Part shown: piece after piece, positions 8,313 to 16,616 of the stretch
Numbering within the stretch: the first letter of the stretch is position 1
Layout of the letters: every line of letters begins with the position of its first letter
NCBI GenBank assembly: GCA_003527225.1
Contig: DPXQ01000107.1
Coordinates: 1 to 47,982 of the forward strand
Direction of reading: 5' to 3'
DNA from: Rhizobium sp.
Lineage (GTDB): Bacteria; Pseudomonadota; Alphaproteobacteria; Rhizobiales; Rhizobiaceae
Length of the DNA stretch: 47,982 nt
Notes under the pieces: generated by a model
The model's input: the letters and a program-made list of their open reading frames with translations, nothing else
Databases searched by the model: none
What the model was told of the DNA's origin: nothing
Made by a program: the position numbers and the translations under genes

Positions 8313-9266
8313 ATGCGCGCTACCCTACTTGCCCTTTTGGCTGCAACCGCCCTGATCCTGCCGGCCAAGGCCGAAGAGGTAACGGTCGCAGTAACCGCCA
8401 TCGTCGAACACCCGGCGCTTGATGCCGCGCGTGATGGTGTCAAGGAAGCCTTGGCCGAAGCCGGCTACAAGGAAGGCGAGAACCTGAAGTTCGTCTACGA
8501 GTCTGCCCAGGGCAATCCGGGTACGGCCGCGCAGATCGCCCGCCAGTTCGTCGGCGACGCCCCGAACGTCATCGTTCCGATCTCCACCCCGTCCGCCCAG
8601 GCCGTCGTTTCCGCGACCCGCGACATCCCGGTCGTCTTCACGGCCGTTTCGGATCCCCTCGGTGCGGAACTGATCAAGGACATGGAAAAGCCTGGCGGCA
8701 ATGTCACCGGCCTTTCCGACATGTCGCCGGTTGCCGACCACGTCGCACTGATCAAGGAAATCACCCCGAACGCCAAGTCGATCGGCTTCATCTACAATAC
8801 GGCCGAAGCCAATTCTGTCTCGACGCTTGCTGCCCTGAAGGCCGAAGCCGAGAAAGCGGGCCTGACCATCGTCGAATCCGTCGCCACCAAGTCGTCTGAA
8901 GTGCAGGGCGCCGCCCGTGCGCTGGTTGGTCGGGTCGACGTGATCTATGTTCCGACCGACAACACGATCGTCTCGGCCTTCGAGGCAGCCGTGGGCGTCG
9001 CCGAAGAGGCCAAGATCCCGCTTTATGCCGGCGACACCGACTCGGTGAACCGTGGCGCATTGGCAGCCCTCGGCTTCAACTACTTCGACGTCGGCAAGCA
9101 GACCGGCGAAATCGTGGTCCGCGTGCTCAAGGGCGAGAACCCGGGTGATATTCCGGTTCGCGTCGCCGCCGGCACCGACCTCGTGATCAACCAGAAGGCC
9201 GCAGCCAAGATGGGTGTGACTTTCCCGGAAAGCGTCACTAGCCGCGCCACCAAGACGATCGAGTAA
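8313..9266 (+). CDS. ABC transporter substrate-binding protein (COG2984 family)
   Basis: Periplasmic binding protein of the ABC_sub_bind family, delivering its ligand to the permease and ATPase encoded downstream. The 317-residue protein has a signal peptide with cleavage predicted after Ala20 (AKA), then a type I two-lobed binding fold beginning EEVTVAVTAIVEHPALDAARDG. Relatives in other bacteria bind aromatic amino acids (TrpX, TyrX types), but ligand-contact residues cannot be assigned here. The ATG at 8313 is chosen because GGAGG at 8303-8307 sits just upstream; a TTG four codons earlier falls on that ribosome binding site. It is first in a three-gene operon. Confidence 0.88.
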   Translation: MRATLLALLAATALILPAKAEEVTVAVTAIVEHPALDAARDGVKEALAEAGYKEGENLKFVYESAQGNPGTAAQIARQFVGDAPNVIVPISTPSAQAVVSATRDIPVVFTAVSDPLGAELIKDMEKPGGNVTGLSDMSPVADHVALIKEITPNAKSIGFIYNTAEANSVSTLAALKAEAEKAGLTIVESVATKSSEVQGAARALVGRVDVIYVPTDNTIVSAFEAAVGVAEEAKIPLYAGDTDSVNRGALAALGFNYFDVGKQTGEIVVRVLKGENPGDIPVRVAAGTDLVINQKAAAKMGVTFPESVTSRATKTIE

Positions 9267-9277
9267 TTTTTAAGAAC

Positions 9278-9301
9278 CGGGGCCGTGTTCGCGCGGCCCC
9301 G
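9278..9301 (+). other. Hairpin between the binding-protein and permease genes
   Basis: A perfect 8-bp GC stem, CGGGGCCG (9278-9285) and CGGCCCCG (9294-9301), lies 11 bases after the binding-protein stop codon with an 8-base loop and no T-run after it. Such hairpins after the first gene of importer operons often protect the upstream message from exonucleases and raise the binding protein over the membrane subunits. That role is inferred. Confidence 0.6.
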
Positions 9302-9364
9302 CCAACTGCCTGAGCACCATCCGAGCCCATTCGGCGGTGTGTGGCCTACAAGGACTTTTCCACC

Positions 9365-10246
9365 GTGAGCCAAATCGCCTTCTGGGGTGCCGTTGAGCTG
9401 GGTCTGGTCTTCGCCTTCGTGGCGATCGGCGTCTATCTCGCCTTCCGTGTCCTCGACTTCCCCGATCTGACAGTTGACGGATCGTTCCCCCTCGGGGCAG
9501 CGGTCGCAGCCGTGCTGATCATTGCCGGCCTCAATCCCTGGGTTGCGAGCGCAATTGCCATGGTCGCGGGATCAGCGGCCGGCCTTGTCACCGCGATCCT
9601 CAATGTCCGGTTCAAGATCCTCAATCTGCTGGCCTCGATCCTGACTATGATCGCACTGTTCTCGGTGAACCTGCGCGTGATGGGCAAGCCGAATGTCGCA
9701 CTTCTCAACCAGGATACGATGCTCACGCCATTCTATGGCCAGGGCATACCCGAATATCTCGTCCGGCCGATTTTCGTTTTTCTGCTCGTGGCGGTAGCCG
9801 TATTTCTCGTCTGGCGCTTCCTGGAAAGCGACGCGGGGCTTGCGATGCGGGCAACCGGTGCCAATGCCCGCATGGCAAGGGCGCAAGGGGTTCAGACCGA
9901 CAACCAGATCTATCTCGGCATCGCCCTTTCCAATGCGCTTGTTGCTCTGGGTGGAGCCCTCTTTGCCCAGACCAACGGCTTTGCCGACGTCACCTCGGGC
10001 GTCGGCACGATCGTTGTCGGTCTTGCCGCCGTCATCATTGGCGAAACGCTGTTCGGCAAGCGCGGGCTGCTGATCACCCTCATTGGCTGCGTATTCGGAT
10101 CGATCGCCTATCGTCTGGCGATCCAGCTCGCGCTGTCGAGCGACGTACTCGGCCTCAAGGCCTCCGACCTCAACTTCGTCACCGCCGTCCTCGTCGCCGT
10201 CGCGCTCGTCCTTCCCAGACTGCGCCGTGGAGGAGCATCTGCATGA
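9365..10246 (+). CDS. ABC transporter permease (COG4120 family)
   Basis: Inner-membrane subunit of the importer, with about eight or nine hydrophobic segments over 293 residues. The FPDLTVDGSFPLGAA stretch in the first third and the MRATGANARMARAQGV loop, the likely ATPase-coupling segment, are typical of the COG4120/BPD_transp_2 permeases found with COG2984 binding proteins. I prefer the GTG at 9365 because AAGGA lies ten bases before it; an in-frame GTG at 9341 would add eight residues and has no clear ribosome binding site. The stop overlaps the ATPase start by four bases. Confidence 0.88.
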   Translation: MSQIAFWGAVELGLVFAFVAIGVYLAFRVLDFPDLTVDGSFPLGAAVAAVLIIAGLNPWVASAIAMVAGSAAGLVTAILNVRFKILNLLASILTMIALFSVNLRVMGKPNVALLNQDTMLTPFYGQGIPEYLVRPIFVFLLVAVAVFLVWRFLESDAGLAMRATGANARMARAQGVQTDNQIYLGIALSNALVALGGALFAQTNGFADVTSGVGTIVVGLAAVIIGETLFGKRGLLITLIGCVFGSIAYRLAIQLALSSDVLGLKASDLNFVTAVLVAVALVLPRLRRGGASA

Positions 10247-11037
10247 TCGCGCTTGAAAACATCGAGGTCGTGTTCGGCCGCGGCACGCCATTGCAGAAGC
10301 AGGCGCTGAAGAACGTCAACCTGACGATCGAGTCCGGCTCCTTCGTCACCGTTATTGGCTCCAACGGCGCCGGCAAGTCGACCCTGCTCGGCGTTCTCGC
10401 CGGCGATGTCCTGCCGACGTCCGGCCGGGTGACGATCGGCCAGACGGATGTGTCGCGCAAGACGACGGCCGCGCGCGCCGGGCTTGTCGCCCGCGTCTTC
10501 CAGGATCCCTTGGCAGGCAGCTGCGGTGCGCTGTCGATCGAGGAGAATCTCGCGCTGGCCTCGATGCGCGGAAGACGGCGCGGGCTTGTGTCTGCTCTCG
10601 GTGGTTCGCGCCGTGGCGAATTCCGCGATCGTATCGCTGCGCTCAACCTCGGCCTCGAAACCCGCATGGCGGACCGAATGGACCTCCTGTCCGGCGGCCA
10701 GCGCCAAGCGGTGTCGCTGGTGATGGCGACGCTTGCGGGCACCGAAGTCCTGCTGCTTGATGAGCATACGGCGGCGCTCGATCCGGGCATGGCCGAGTTC
10801 ATCATGAAGCTCACACAGTCGATCGTCTCCGAACGCAAACTGACGACGCTGATGGTCACGCATTCGATGCGTCAGGCGCTTGATTTCGGCACGCGTACGA
10901 TCATGCTGCATGCCGGCGAGATCGTGCTCGACGTGGCTGGCGACAATCGCAAGGACCTGCAGGTCGAGGACCTGATCGACATGTTCCGCCGCATTCGCGG
11001 CCAGACGCTGGATGACGACGAACTGCTGATTGGTTGA
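10243..11037 (+). CDS. ABC transporter ATP-binding protein (COG1101 family)
   Basis: Cytoplasmic ATPase of the same importer. The 264 residues include Walker A GSNGAGKST (39-47), Q-loop in RVFQDP (near 87), signature LSGGQRQ (149-155), Walker B LLLDEH (170-175) with catalytic Glu174, and the H-loop in VTHSMRQ. All motifs are intact. Translation is probably coupled to the permease through the ATGA overlap at 10243. The gene ends the operon and is followed by a hairpin shared with the convergent LysE gene. The cluster COG2984-COG4120-COG1101 is a recognised importer type whose substrate varies between organisms. Confidence 0.92.
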   Translation: MIALENIEVVFGRGTPLQKQALKNVNLTIESGSFVTVIGSNGAGKSTLLGVLAGDVLPTSGRVTIGQTDVSRKTTAARAGLVARVFQDPLAGSCGALSIEENLALASMRGRRRGLVSALGGSRRGEFRDRIAALNLGLETRMADRMDLLSGGQRQAVSLVMATLAGTEVLLLDEHTAALDPGMAEFIMKLTQSIVSERKLTTLMVTHSMRQALDFGTRTIMLHAGEIVLDVAGDNRKDLQVEDLIDMFRRIRGQTLDDDELLIG

Positions 11038-11056
11038 ACCCCAGGCAATACTTTGA

Positions 11057-11087
11057 AAAGGCGCTATCCGCTCGGGGATGCGCCTTT
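11057..11087. terminator. Bidirectional terminator between the ABC operon and the LysE gene
   Basis: An 8-bp stem, AAAGGCGC (11057-11064) with GCGCCTTT (11080-11087), closes a 15-base loop in the 69-base gap between two convergent genes. The A-run on one side and T-run on the other let it serve both strands. Confidence 0.65.
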
Positions 11088-11106
11088 CTCCATTTGGGTC
11101 GGTGGA

Positions 11107-11748
11107 TCAGCGGGCTTGGGTGAAAAGGATCTTCACGGCGAAGATCGAAAAGACGCCAGCGAAGGTATAGTCGATCCCGCGCAATACTTTCGGATTGGCT
11201 TGCAGCCAAGCCGATAGCTTGTCGGCGGCAAGCACGATGGCAACCGTCACCGGCAGGGACACCAGCATGAACCATCCGCCGAGGAATAGGAGCTTGCCGG
11301 TCACATGGGGGTCGGAAGCGCTGACGAATTGCGGCAGGAAGGTCATGAAGAAAATGATGACCTTGGGGTTTAGCAAGTTGACCCAGATGCCGTTCATGAA
11401 GGCCGTTTTGGCTGAGCCCGTGATGCCGGTTTCCTTTTTGACGACAAAACGCGAGCCAGTGCGTACCGCCTGAATGGCCAGCCAGAGCAGGTAGGCGGCC
11501 CCGCCGGTCTTCAAGATCAGGAAAGCGGTCGGCGACGCGACGATAAGGGCCGAGACGCCGAAAGCGACCAGCATCGTATGTACCATGATGCCGAGATTGG
11601 TGCCGAGCAAAACTGCCAGACCGGCAGCGCGGCCATCCCTCAGGGCGCGGCTGATTGAAAGCGTCATATCTGGGCCGGGCGTTGCCGCCAAAAGAAAGCA
11701 AGCCGCGCTGAAGGCCAGCAGCGTGGGCAGGTTGGGTATGAAATCCAT
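11107..11748 (-). CDS. LysE/RhtB family amino-acid exporter
   Basis: Inner-membrane exporter of the LysE/RhtB superfamily, which expels amino acids or their analogues. The 213 residues show the standard pattern: N-terminal hydrophobic segment, the ATPGPDM motif near residues 23-29, the G-x-LLGTNLG segment at about 46-52, and the NPKVIIFF signature in the second half with flanking helices. Length matches the family. It follows the SDR gene on the same strand by 64 bases and may share its transcript. The substrate cannot be deduced. A second member of the same superfamily lies at the right end of the window. Confidence 0.92.
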   Translation of the reverse strand: MDFIPNLPTLLAFSAACFLLAATPGPDMTLSISRALRDGRAAGLAVLLGTNLGIMVHTMLVAFGVSALIVASPTAFLILKTGGAAYLLWLAIQAVRTGSRFVVKKETGITGSAKTAFMNGIWVNLLNPKVIIFFMTFLPQFVSASDPHVTGKLLFLGGWFMLVSLPVTVAIVLAADKLSAWLQANPKVLRGIDYTFAGVFSIFAVKILFTQAR

Positions 11749-11812
11749 GACGAACTCGGCAGAGAGGGCTAGGGAGAAGACTGTCTTTATCCGCCTTCAG
11801 GCTAGATGCCAA

Positions 11813-12676
11813 TCAGCTTTGTTTCGGTGTCAGGAATGTCTTGAATTGATCGGCATAATCTGGATGCCACCGTGACAAGGGCGGACGGTTCTCGACGATA
11901 TCGCCGGCGGCCCAGAGAATGCGCCGCTCGTCGGTCTTGCGATCCACTTCATTGTCCGGACACAGGATATAAAAATCGCCGCGTGGGATGCTTTCCATCA
12001 TGAAGTCGACGGTCTCTTCTGGTGTCCATGCGCCTTCCGGCTTCACGGTTCGGCCGTTGGCGGTCAGCGGTGTGAAGACGAAACCGGGGATAAGAAGGTG
12101 CGCCGCCACCTTGCAGTTCGGAGTATTGCGCAGTTCGTGCTGCAGCGCCTCGGTGAAGGCCTTCACGCCGGCCTTGGCGACATTGTAGGCCGGGTCACCG
12201 GGCGGTGTGGTGATGCCCTGCTTTGATCCCGTGTTGATGATCAGCGACGACTCGCCATGGGAAACCATTCCCGGTCCGAAGGTGCGGCTTCCGTTGATGA
12301 CGCCCATAAGATTGACTGCCAGTACGTTGTCCCAGTTGGCCTGGGGGCCAAAGATCGAACTTCCGGGCTGTATGCCGGCATTGTTCATCAGCACATGAAC
12401 GCGTCCGAAGCGCTGGATCACGGCGCGCTCCAGTGCCTCCAATTCGTCACGCTGGCCGACATCCGTTCCGATGGCAACGACGTCCGCCTCGCCGTTTTCA
12501 GAAAGCGCGGCCACTTCAGCCTCTGCATTCGCCAGTCTTTCGCCGACGAGATCGGCGATGACCACGCACATGCCGAGGCTGGCAAATCGCTTGGCCGCCG
12601 CAAGGCCGATGCCGGAAGCGCCGCCCGTGACGACCGCCAGATTTCCCTTCTTGAATGCAGGGTGAAGTGTAGCCAT
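11813..12676 (-). CDS. Short-chain dehydrogenase/reductase (SDR) oxidoreductase
   Basis: NAD(P)-dependent classical SDR of 287 residues. The cofactor motif TGGASGIG is at 17-24, the NNAG motif at 98-101, and the catalytic residues are Ser151 and Tyr164-x3-Lys168, so the active site is complete. The C-terminal 60 residues (PRGDFYILCPDNEVD onward) form an extension beyond the core fold. An open frame continues upstream, but the ATG at 12676 has a strong GAGGAGG ribosome binding site and gives the normal distance to the cofactor motif. It diverges from argG and precedes a LysE exporter on the same strand. The substrate is unknown. Confidence 0.9.
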   Translation of the reverse strand: MATLHPAFKKGNLAVVTGGASGIGLAAAKRFASLGMCVVIADLVGERLANAEAEVAALSENGEADVVAIGTDVGQRDELEALERAVIQRFGRVHVLMNNAGIQPGSSIFGPQANWDNVLAVNLMGVINGSRTFGPGMVSHGESSLIINTGSKQGITTPPGDPAYNVAKAGVKAFTEALQHELRNTPNCKVAAHLLIPGFVFTPLTANGRTVKPEGAWTPEETVDFMMESIPRGDFYILCPDNEVDRKTDERRILWAAGDIVENRPPLSRWHPDYADQFKTFLTPKQS

Positions 12677-12893
12677 GCGAAACCTCCTCAACTTGTCGGG
12701 ATACGTTCGTGATATGCAGCGCAATCCGGACGGGGTCAAATGCCCGCGCGCGATTCTGAAGAGTGCCGTTTTATAGGCGTGGGCTTCATACTGAAAGCCT
12801 CTTCCCCTTGCACGGCGCGATAATCTCGCTAAAAGTGCCGCGAAACAAGGGCTCGGTTCCCTCGACCATACCTGCACAAGTGGATACCTCATC

Positions 12894-14117
12894 ATGGCAC
12901 CTAGCAAAGACGTGAAAAAAGTCGTTCTGGCCTATTCTGGCGGACTCGATACCTCGATCATCCTGAAGTGGCTGCAGACCGAACTTGGCGCGGAAGTCGT
13001 CACCTTCACGGCTGACCTCGGCCAGGGCGAGGAACTTGAGCCGGCGCGCAAGAAAGCCGAAATGCTCGGCATCAAAGAGATCTTCATCGAGGACGTCCGC
13101 GAAGAATTCGTCCGTGACTTCGTCTTCCCGATGTTCCGGGCCAATGCCGTTTATGAAGGCGTCTACCTGCTCGGCACCTCAATCGCCCGCCCACTGATTT
13201 CCAAGCACCTGATCGACATTGCTCGCAAGACCGGTGCCGATGCGATTGCGCATGGAGCGACCGGCAAAGGCAACGACCAGGTCCGCTTCGAGCTTTCGGC
13301 CTATGCGCTGAATCCGGACATCAAGATCATCGCCCCATGGCGCGACTGGTCGTTCAAGAGCCGTACCGACCTGTTGGCATTCGCCGAACAGCACCAGATC
13401 CCTGTCGCCAAGGACAAAATGGGCGAGGCGCCCTTCTCGGTCGACGCCAACCTCCTCCACTCCTCGTCTGAGGGCAAAGTTCTGGAAGATCCCTCCGTAG
13501 AGGCGCCGGAATACGTCCACATGCGGACGATCTCGCCGGAATCCGCTCCCGATAAGGCGACGATCATCAAGGTCGGTTTCGAGCGGGGCGATGCCGTCTC
13601 TATCAACGGTGTCCGCATGAGCCCGGCGACGATCCTCGCCAAGCTCAATGACTATGGCCGAGACAACGGCATCGGCCGCCTCGACCTCGTCGAGAATCGG
13701 TTCGTCGGCATGAAGTCCCGGGGCGTCTACGAGACACCCGGCGGCACGATCCTGTTGGCTGCGCATCGCGCGATCGAGAGCATCACGCTCGACCGCGGTG
13801 CTGCGCACCTCAAGGACGAGCTGATGCCGAAATATGCGGAGCTCATCTACTACGGCTTCTGGTTCTCGCCGGAGCGTGAAATGCTGCAGGCCTTGATCGA
13901 CAGGAGCCAGGAGCATGTGGAAGGCGAAGTGACGCTGAAGCTCTACAAGGGCAATGTCATGGTCATCGGCCGCGAAAGCGACAAGTCGCTATATTCCGAC
14001 CAGCTGGTTACCTTCGAGGACGACCAGGGCGCCTACGACCAGAAGGACGCGGCCGGCTTCATCAAGCTCAACGCGCTGCGTCTGCGCACGCTCGCGAAGC
14101 GCAATCTGACGAAGTGA
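12894..14117 (+). CDS. argG: Argininosuccinate synthase
   Basis: Joins citrulline and aspartate with ATP to form argininosuccinate in arginine synthesis. The 407-residue protein has the N-type ATP pyrophosphatase P-loop AYSGGLDTS at 13-21, and the conserved [14 protein letters not shown] segment near 120-133. Length is normal for the family. The gene is alone on its strand, divergent from the SDR gene across 217 bases, and closes with a strong terminator, so it is probably a single-gene unit. Confidence 0.98.
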   Translation: MAPSKDVKKVVLAYSGGLDTSIILKWLQTELGAEVVTFTADLGQGEELEPARKKAEMLGIKEIFIEDVREEFVRDFVFPMFRANAVYEGVYLLGTSIARPLISKHLIDIARKTGADAIAHGATGKGNDQVRFELSAYALNPDIKIIAPWRDWSFKSRTDLLAFAEQHQIPVAKDKMGEAPFSVDANLLHSSSEGKVLEDPSVEAPEYVHMRTISPESAPDKATIIKVGFERGDAVSINGVRMSPATILAKLNDYGRDNGIGRLDLVENRFVGMKSRGVYETPGGTILLAAHRAIESITLDRGAAHLKDELMPKYAELIYYGFWFSPEREMLQALIDRSQEHVEGEVTLKLYKGNVMVIGRESDKSLYSDQLVTFEDDQGAYDQKDAAGFIKLNALRLRTLAKRNLTK

Positions 14118-14140
14118 AACCCATTCAGGCGTTCCTCGAA

Positions 14141-14170
14141 CCCGCTGCGGCCAGCCGCGGCGGGTTTTTT
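14141..14170 (+). terminator. Intrinsic terminator of argG
   Basis: CCCGCTGCGG (14141-14150) pairs with CCGCGGCGGG (14155-14164) through a 10-bp stem with one U-G wobble and a four-base loop, followed by six T residues (14165-14170). Confidence 0.9.
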
Positions 14171-14386
14171 GATGCCATTCGCCGGCTAGAATGCAGATCG
14201 AAACTTGTGCGGTTGGCCGATCCCTGACGAGAGGTCAGATCTGGTAGTCTTGGATGGTGCGCTGCACGGTAAATTTGTTGCTTGCCCGCGCCTGCAAGCT
14301 TGCCAAAGCACCTTGCCGGATACCATATCGGGTTCATGGCTCATATTTTGCGGGACCGGTCACGGCCCGCCGAAGGGAAACGGCAG

Positions 14387-16477
14387 ATGACAGCAACAGC
14401 GTCCTTCAATACCGCGCTTGTCGACTGGAACGGAATTCATGGTTTGCCTCGTTTCGAGGCGGTGGCGGACAGCGATTTCGCACCGGCTTTCGAGGTGGCA
14501 CTCGCCGAGCACGACGCGGAAATTGGCGCGATCGCCGCCAATCCTGAACCGCCGACATTCGCCAACACCATCACGGCGCTGGAGACCGCTGGCGACAGCC
14601 TTTCGCGGATTTCGGCTCTCTTCTGGAATCGTGCGGGCGCCCACAGCAACGACACTATCCAGGCGCTGGAGCGTGAAATCGCCCCGAAGATGTCGCGTCA
14701 TTATTCGAAGATCGGCATGAATGCGGCACTCTTTTCGCGGATAGACACGCTTTGGGAGGGCCGTGAAAAACTCGGATTGTCTGTCGAGGAGATCCGTGTT
14801 CTCGAGCGGCACTGGAAGGGCTTTGTCAAGTCCGGTGCCAAGCTCGCCAAGGCGGAGCAGGAACGTCTGGCAGCGATCAACGAGCGGCTTGCGAGCCTCG
14901 GCGCCCAGTTCGGCCAGAACGTGCTGGCTGATGAAAAATCCTGGGCGCTTCCGTTGGCAGGCGACGAAGACCTGGCCGGCATTCCGGAATTCCTGAAAGA
15001 TGCGATGGCCGCTGCCGCCCAATCTCGGGGCGACGGCCATTCTCACGTCGTCACGCTTTCGCGCTCGATCATCGAGCCTTTCCTGACATTTTCCGAACGA
15101 AGAGACCTGCGTGAACAGGCGTTCAAGGCGTTGGTGGCGCGCGGGGCGAGTGGCGGGGCATCGGACAATCTGGACATCGTCAAAGAGACGCTTGGGCTTC
15201 GGGCAGAAAAGGCAGCTCTGCTCGGCTACGATCACTATGCCGCCCTGAAACTCGACAATACGATGGCGAAGACGCCGGAGGCAGTGAACGGGCTGCTCAT
15301 GAAGGTTTGGGAGAGGGCGCTCTTGCAGGCGACTGCGGAAGAAAAGGAACTCGCCGCGCTGATCGCCGAGGAAGGGCGCAACCACGATGTCAGGCCGTGG
15401 GATTGGCGTCACTATGCCGAAAAACTGCGGGCAAGGAAGTTCGATTTCTCCGAAGCAGAGTTGAAGCCTTATCTGCAGCTCGAAAAGGTCATCGAGGCCT
15501 GCTTCGATGTGGCCGGGCGTCTGTTCGGCATCAAGGCCGTCCCGCTCAAGGATGTCGTCGGCTATCACCCGGATGTTCGGGTATTCGAGATCCGAGACAA
15601 GGAAGGCAAGGTCATTGCCGTGTTCCTCGGTGACTATTTCGCAAGAGCGTCAAAGCGTTCCGGCGCATGGATGAGCTCTTTCCAGAGGCAGCACAGGTTG
15701 CCCCTGAAGAACGGGTCCGTCGGAGAAATCCCGATCATCTACAATGTCTGCAACTTCGCCAGGCCCGATGGCGATAAGCCGGCGCTCCTCTCGCTCGATG
15801 ACGCTCGAACGCTCTTCCATGAGTTTGGCCACGCGTTGCACGGAATGCTTTCCAACGTCACCTATCCTTCGGTCTCGGGAACCGGCGTTTCCAGGGATTT
15901 CGTCGAACTGCCGTCGCAGCTTTACGAACACTGGCTCACGGTTCCAGATGTCCTGAGAACGTACGCCGTGCATTTCGAGTCCGGTGAACCGATTCCGCAG
16001 GCGCTTCTTGAAAAGGTATTGGCGTCGAGAACCTTCAACGCAGGCTTCGCAGCCGTGGAGTTCACGTCCTCGGCCCTCGTCGACATGGCCTTCCATACGC
16101 GTGCTGGCGTCGAAGATCCGATGGCTCTTCAAACCGAGGTCCTGGAGAAAATAGGAATGCCGAATTCGCTGGTCATGCGCCACGCAACACCGCATTTCCA
16201 GCACGTCTTTGCCGGCGACGGTTATTCGGCCGGATATTACTCCTATATGTGGTCGGAAGTGCTCGATGCCGATGCCTTTGAGGCCTTCGAGGAGACGGGC
16301 AACGCTTTCGACCCAGCGATGGCGGAACGGCTGAAAGCCAATATCTATTCCGTCGGCGGATCGATCGATCCAGAGGAAGCCTACAAGGCCTTCCGAGGCA
16401 GGTTGCCAAGCCCTGAGGCAATGCTCAGGAAGAAGGGTTTGGCGATGCTGGAGGAACTGGCCGGGAGCGATGCGTAA
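14387..16477 (+). CDS. M3 family oligopeptidase (PrlC/Dcp-like zinc metallopeptidase)
   Basis: Cytoplasmic thimet-oligopeptidase-type enzyme that degrades short peptides. The protein has 696 residues from the chosen start, close to oligopeptidase A and dipeptidyl carboxypeptidase. The zinc motif HEFGH is at 478-482 and the third ligand Glu507 lies in FVELPSQ, 29 residues after the first histidine, as in family M3. The ATG at 14387 is chosen because a GAAGGGA ribosome binding site precedes it; the frame remains open for 35 codons upstream. No signal peptide is seen. I cannot separate PrlC from Dcp specificity by eye. Confidence 0.93.
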   Translation: MTATASFNTALVDWNGIHGLPRFEAVADSDFAPAFEVALAEHDAEIGAIAANPEPPTFANTITALETAGDSLSRISALFWNRAGAHSNDTIQALEREIAPKMSRHYSKIGMNAALFSRIDTLWEGREKLGLSVEEIRVLERHWKGFVKSGAKLAKAEQERLAAINERLASLGAQFGQNVLADEKSWALPLAGDEDLAGIPEFLKDAMAAAAQSRGDGHSHVVTLSRSIIEPFLTFSERRDLREQAFKALVARGASGGASDNLDIVKETLGLRAEKAALLGYDHYAALKLDNTMAKTPEAVNGLLMKVWERALLQATAEEKELAALIAEEGRNHDVRPWDWRHYAEKLRARKFDFSEAELKPYLQLEKVIEACFDVAGRLFGIKAVPLKDVVGYHPDVRVFEIRDKEGKVIAVFLGDYFARASKRSGAWMSSFQRQHRLPLKNGSVGEIPIIYNVCNFARPDGDKPALLSLDDARTLFHEFGHALHGMLSNVTYPSVSGTGVSRDFVELPSQLYEHWLTVPDVLRTYAVHFESGEPIPQALLEKVLASRTFNAGFAAVEFTSSALVDMAFHTRAGVEDPMALQTEVLEKIGMPNSLVMRHATPHFQHVFAGDGYSAGYYSYMWSEVLDADAFEAFEETGNAFDPAMAERLKANIYSVGGSIDPEEAYKAFRGRLPSPEAMLRKKGLAMLEELAGSDA

Positions 16478-16616
16478 CCGGTCCGTCGCGTCGCCCAGGA
16501 GATCGTCATCGAAGGATGACAGAAGTTTCATCTGCCGATCAAATGACTGACATGAACCTCTGATTGTTTCCGTCGGTGGGCAAAGATCGCCCGTCAGCCG
16601 AAACGAGGAGAGGTTC

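Noticed and set aside
14360..15568. A 402-codon minus-strand open frame inside the M3 peptidase gene
   Set aside because: The plus-strand frame has an intact HExxH zinc site and family-wide similarity; the opposite frame has low-complexity composition without motifs.
16478..16616. A possible Pho box upstream of phoD
   Set aside because: CTGTCAT-like words occur on both strands, but no pair has the required direct-repeat spacing of 11 bases.
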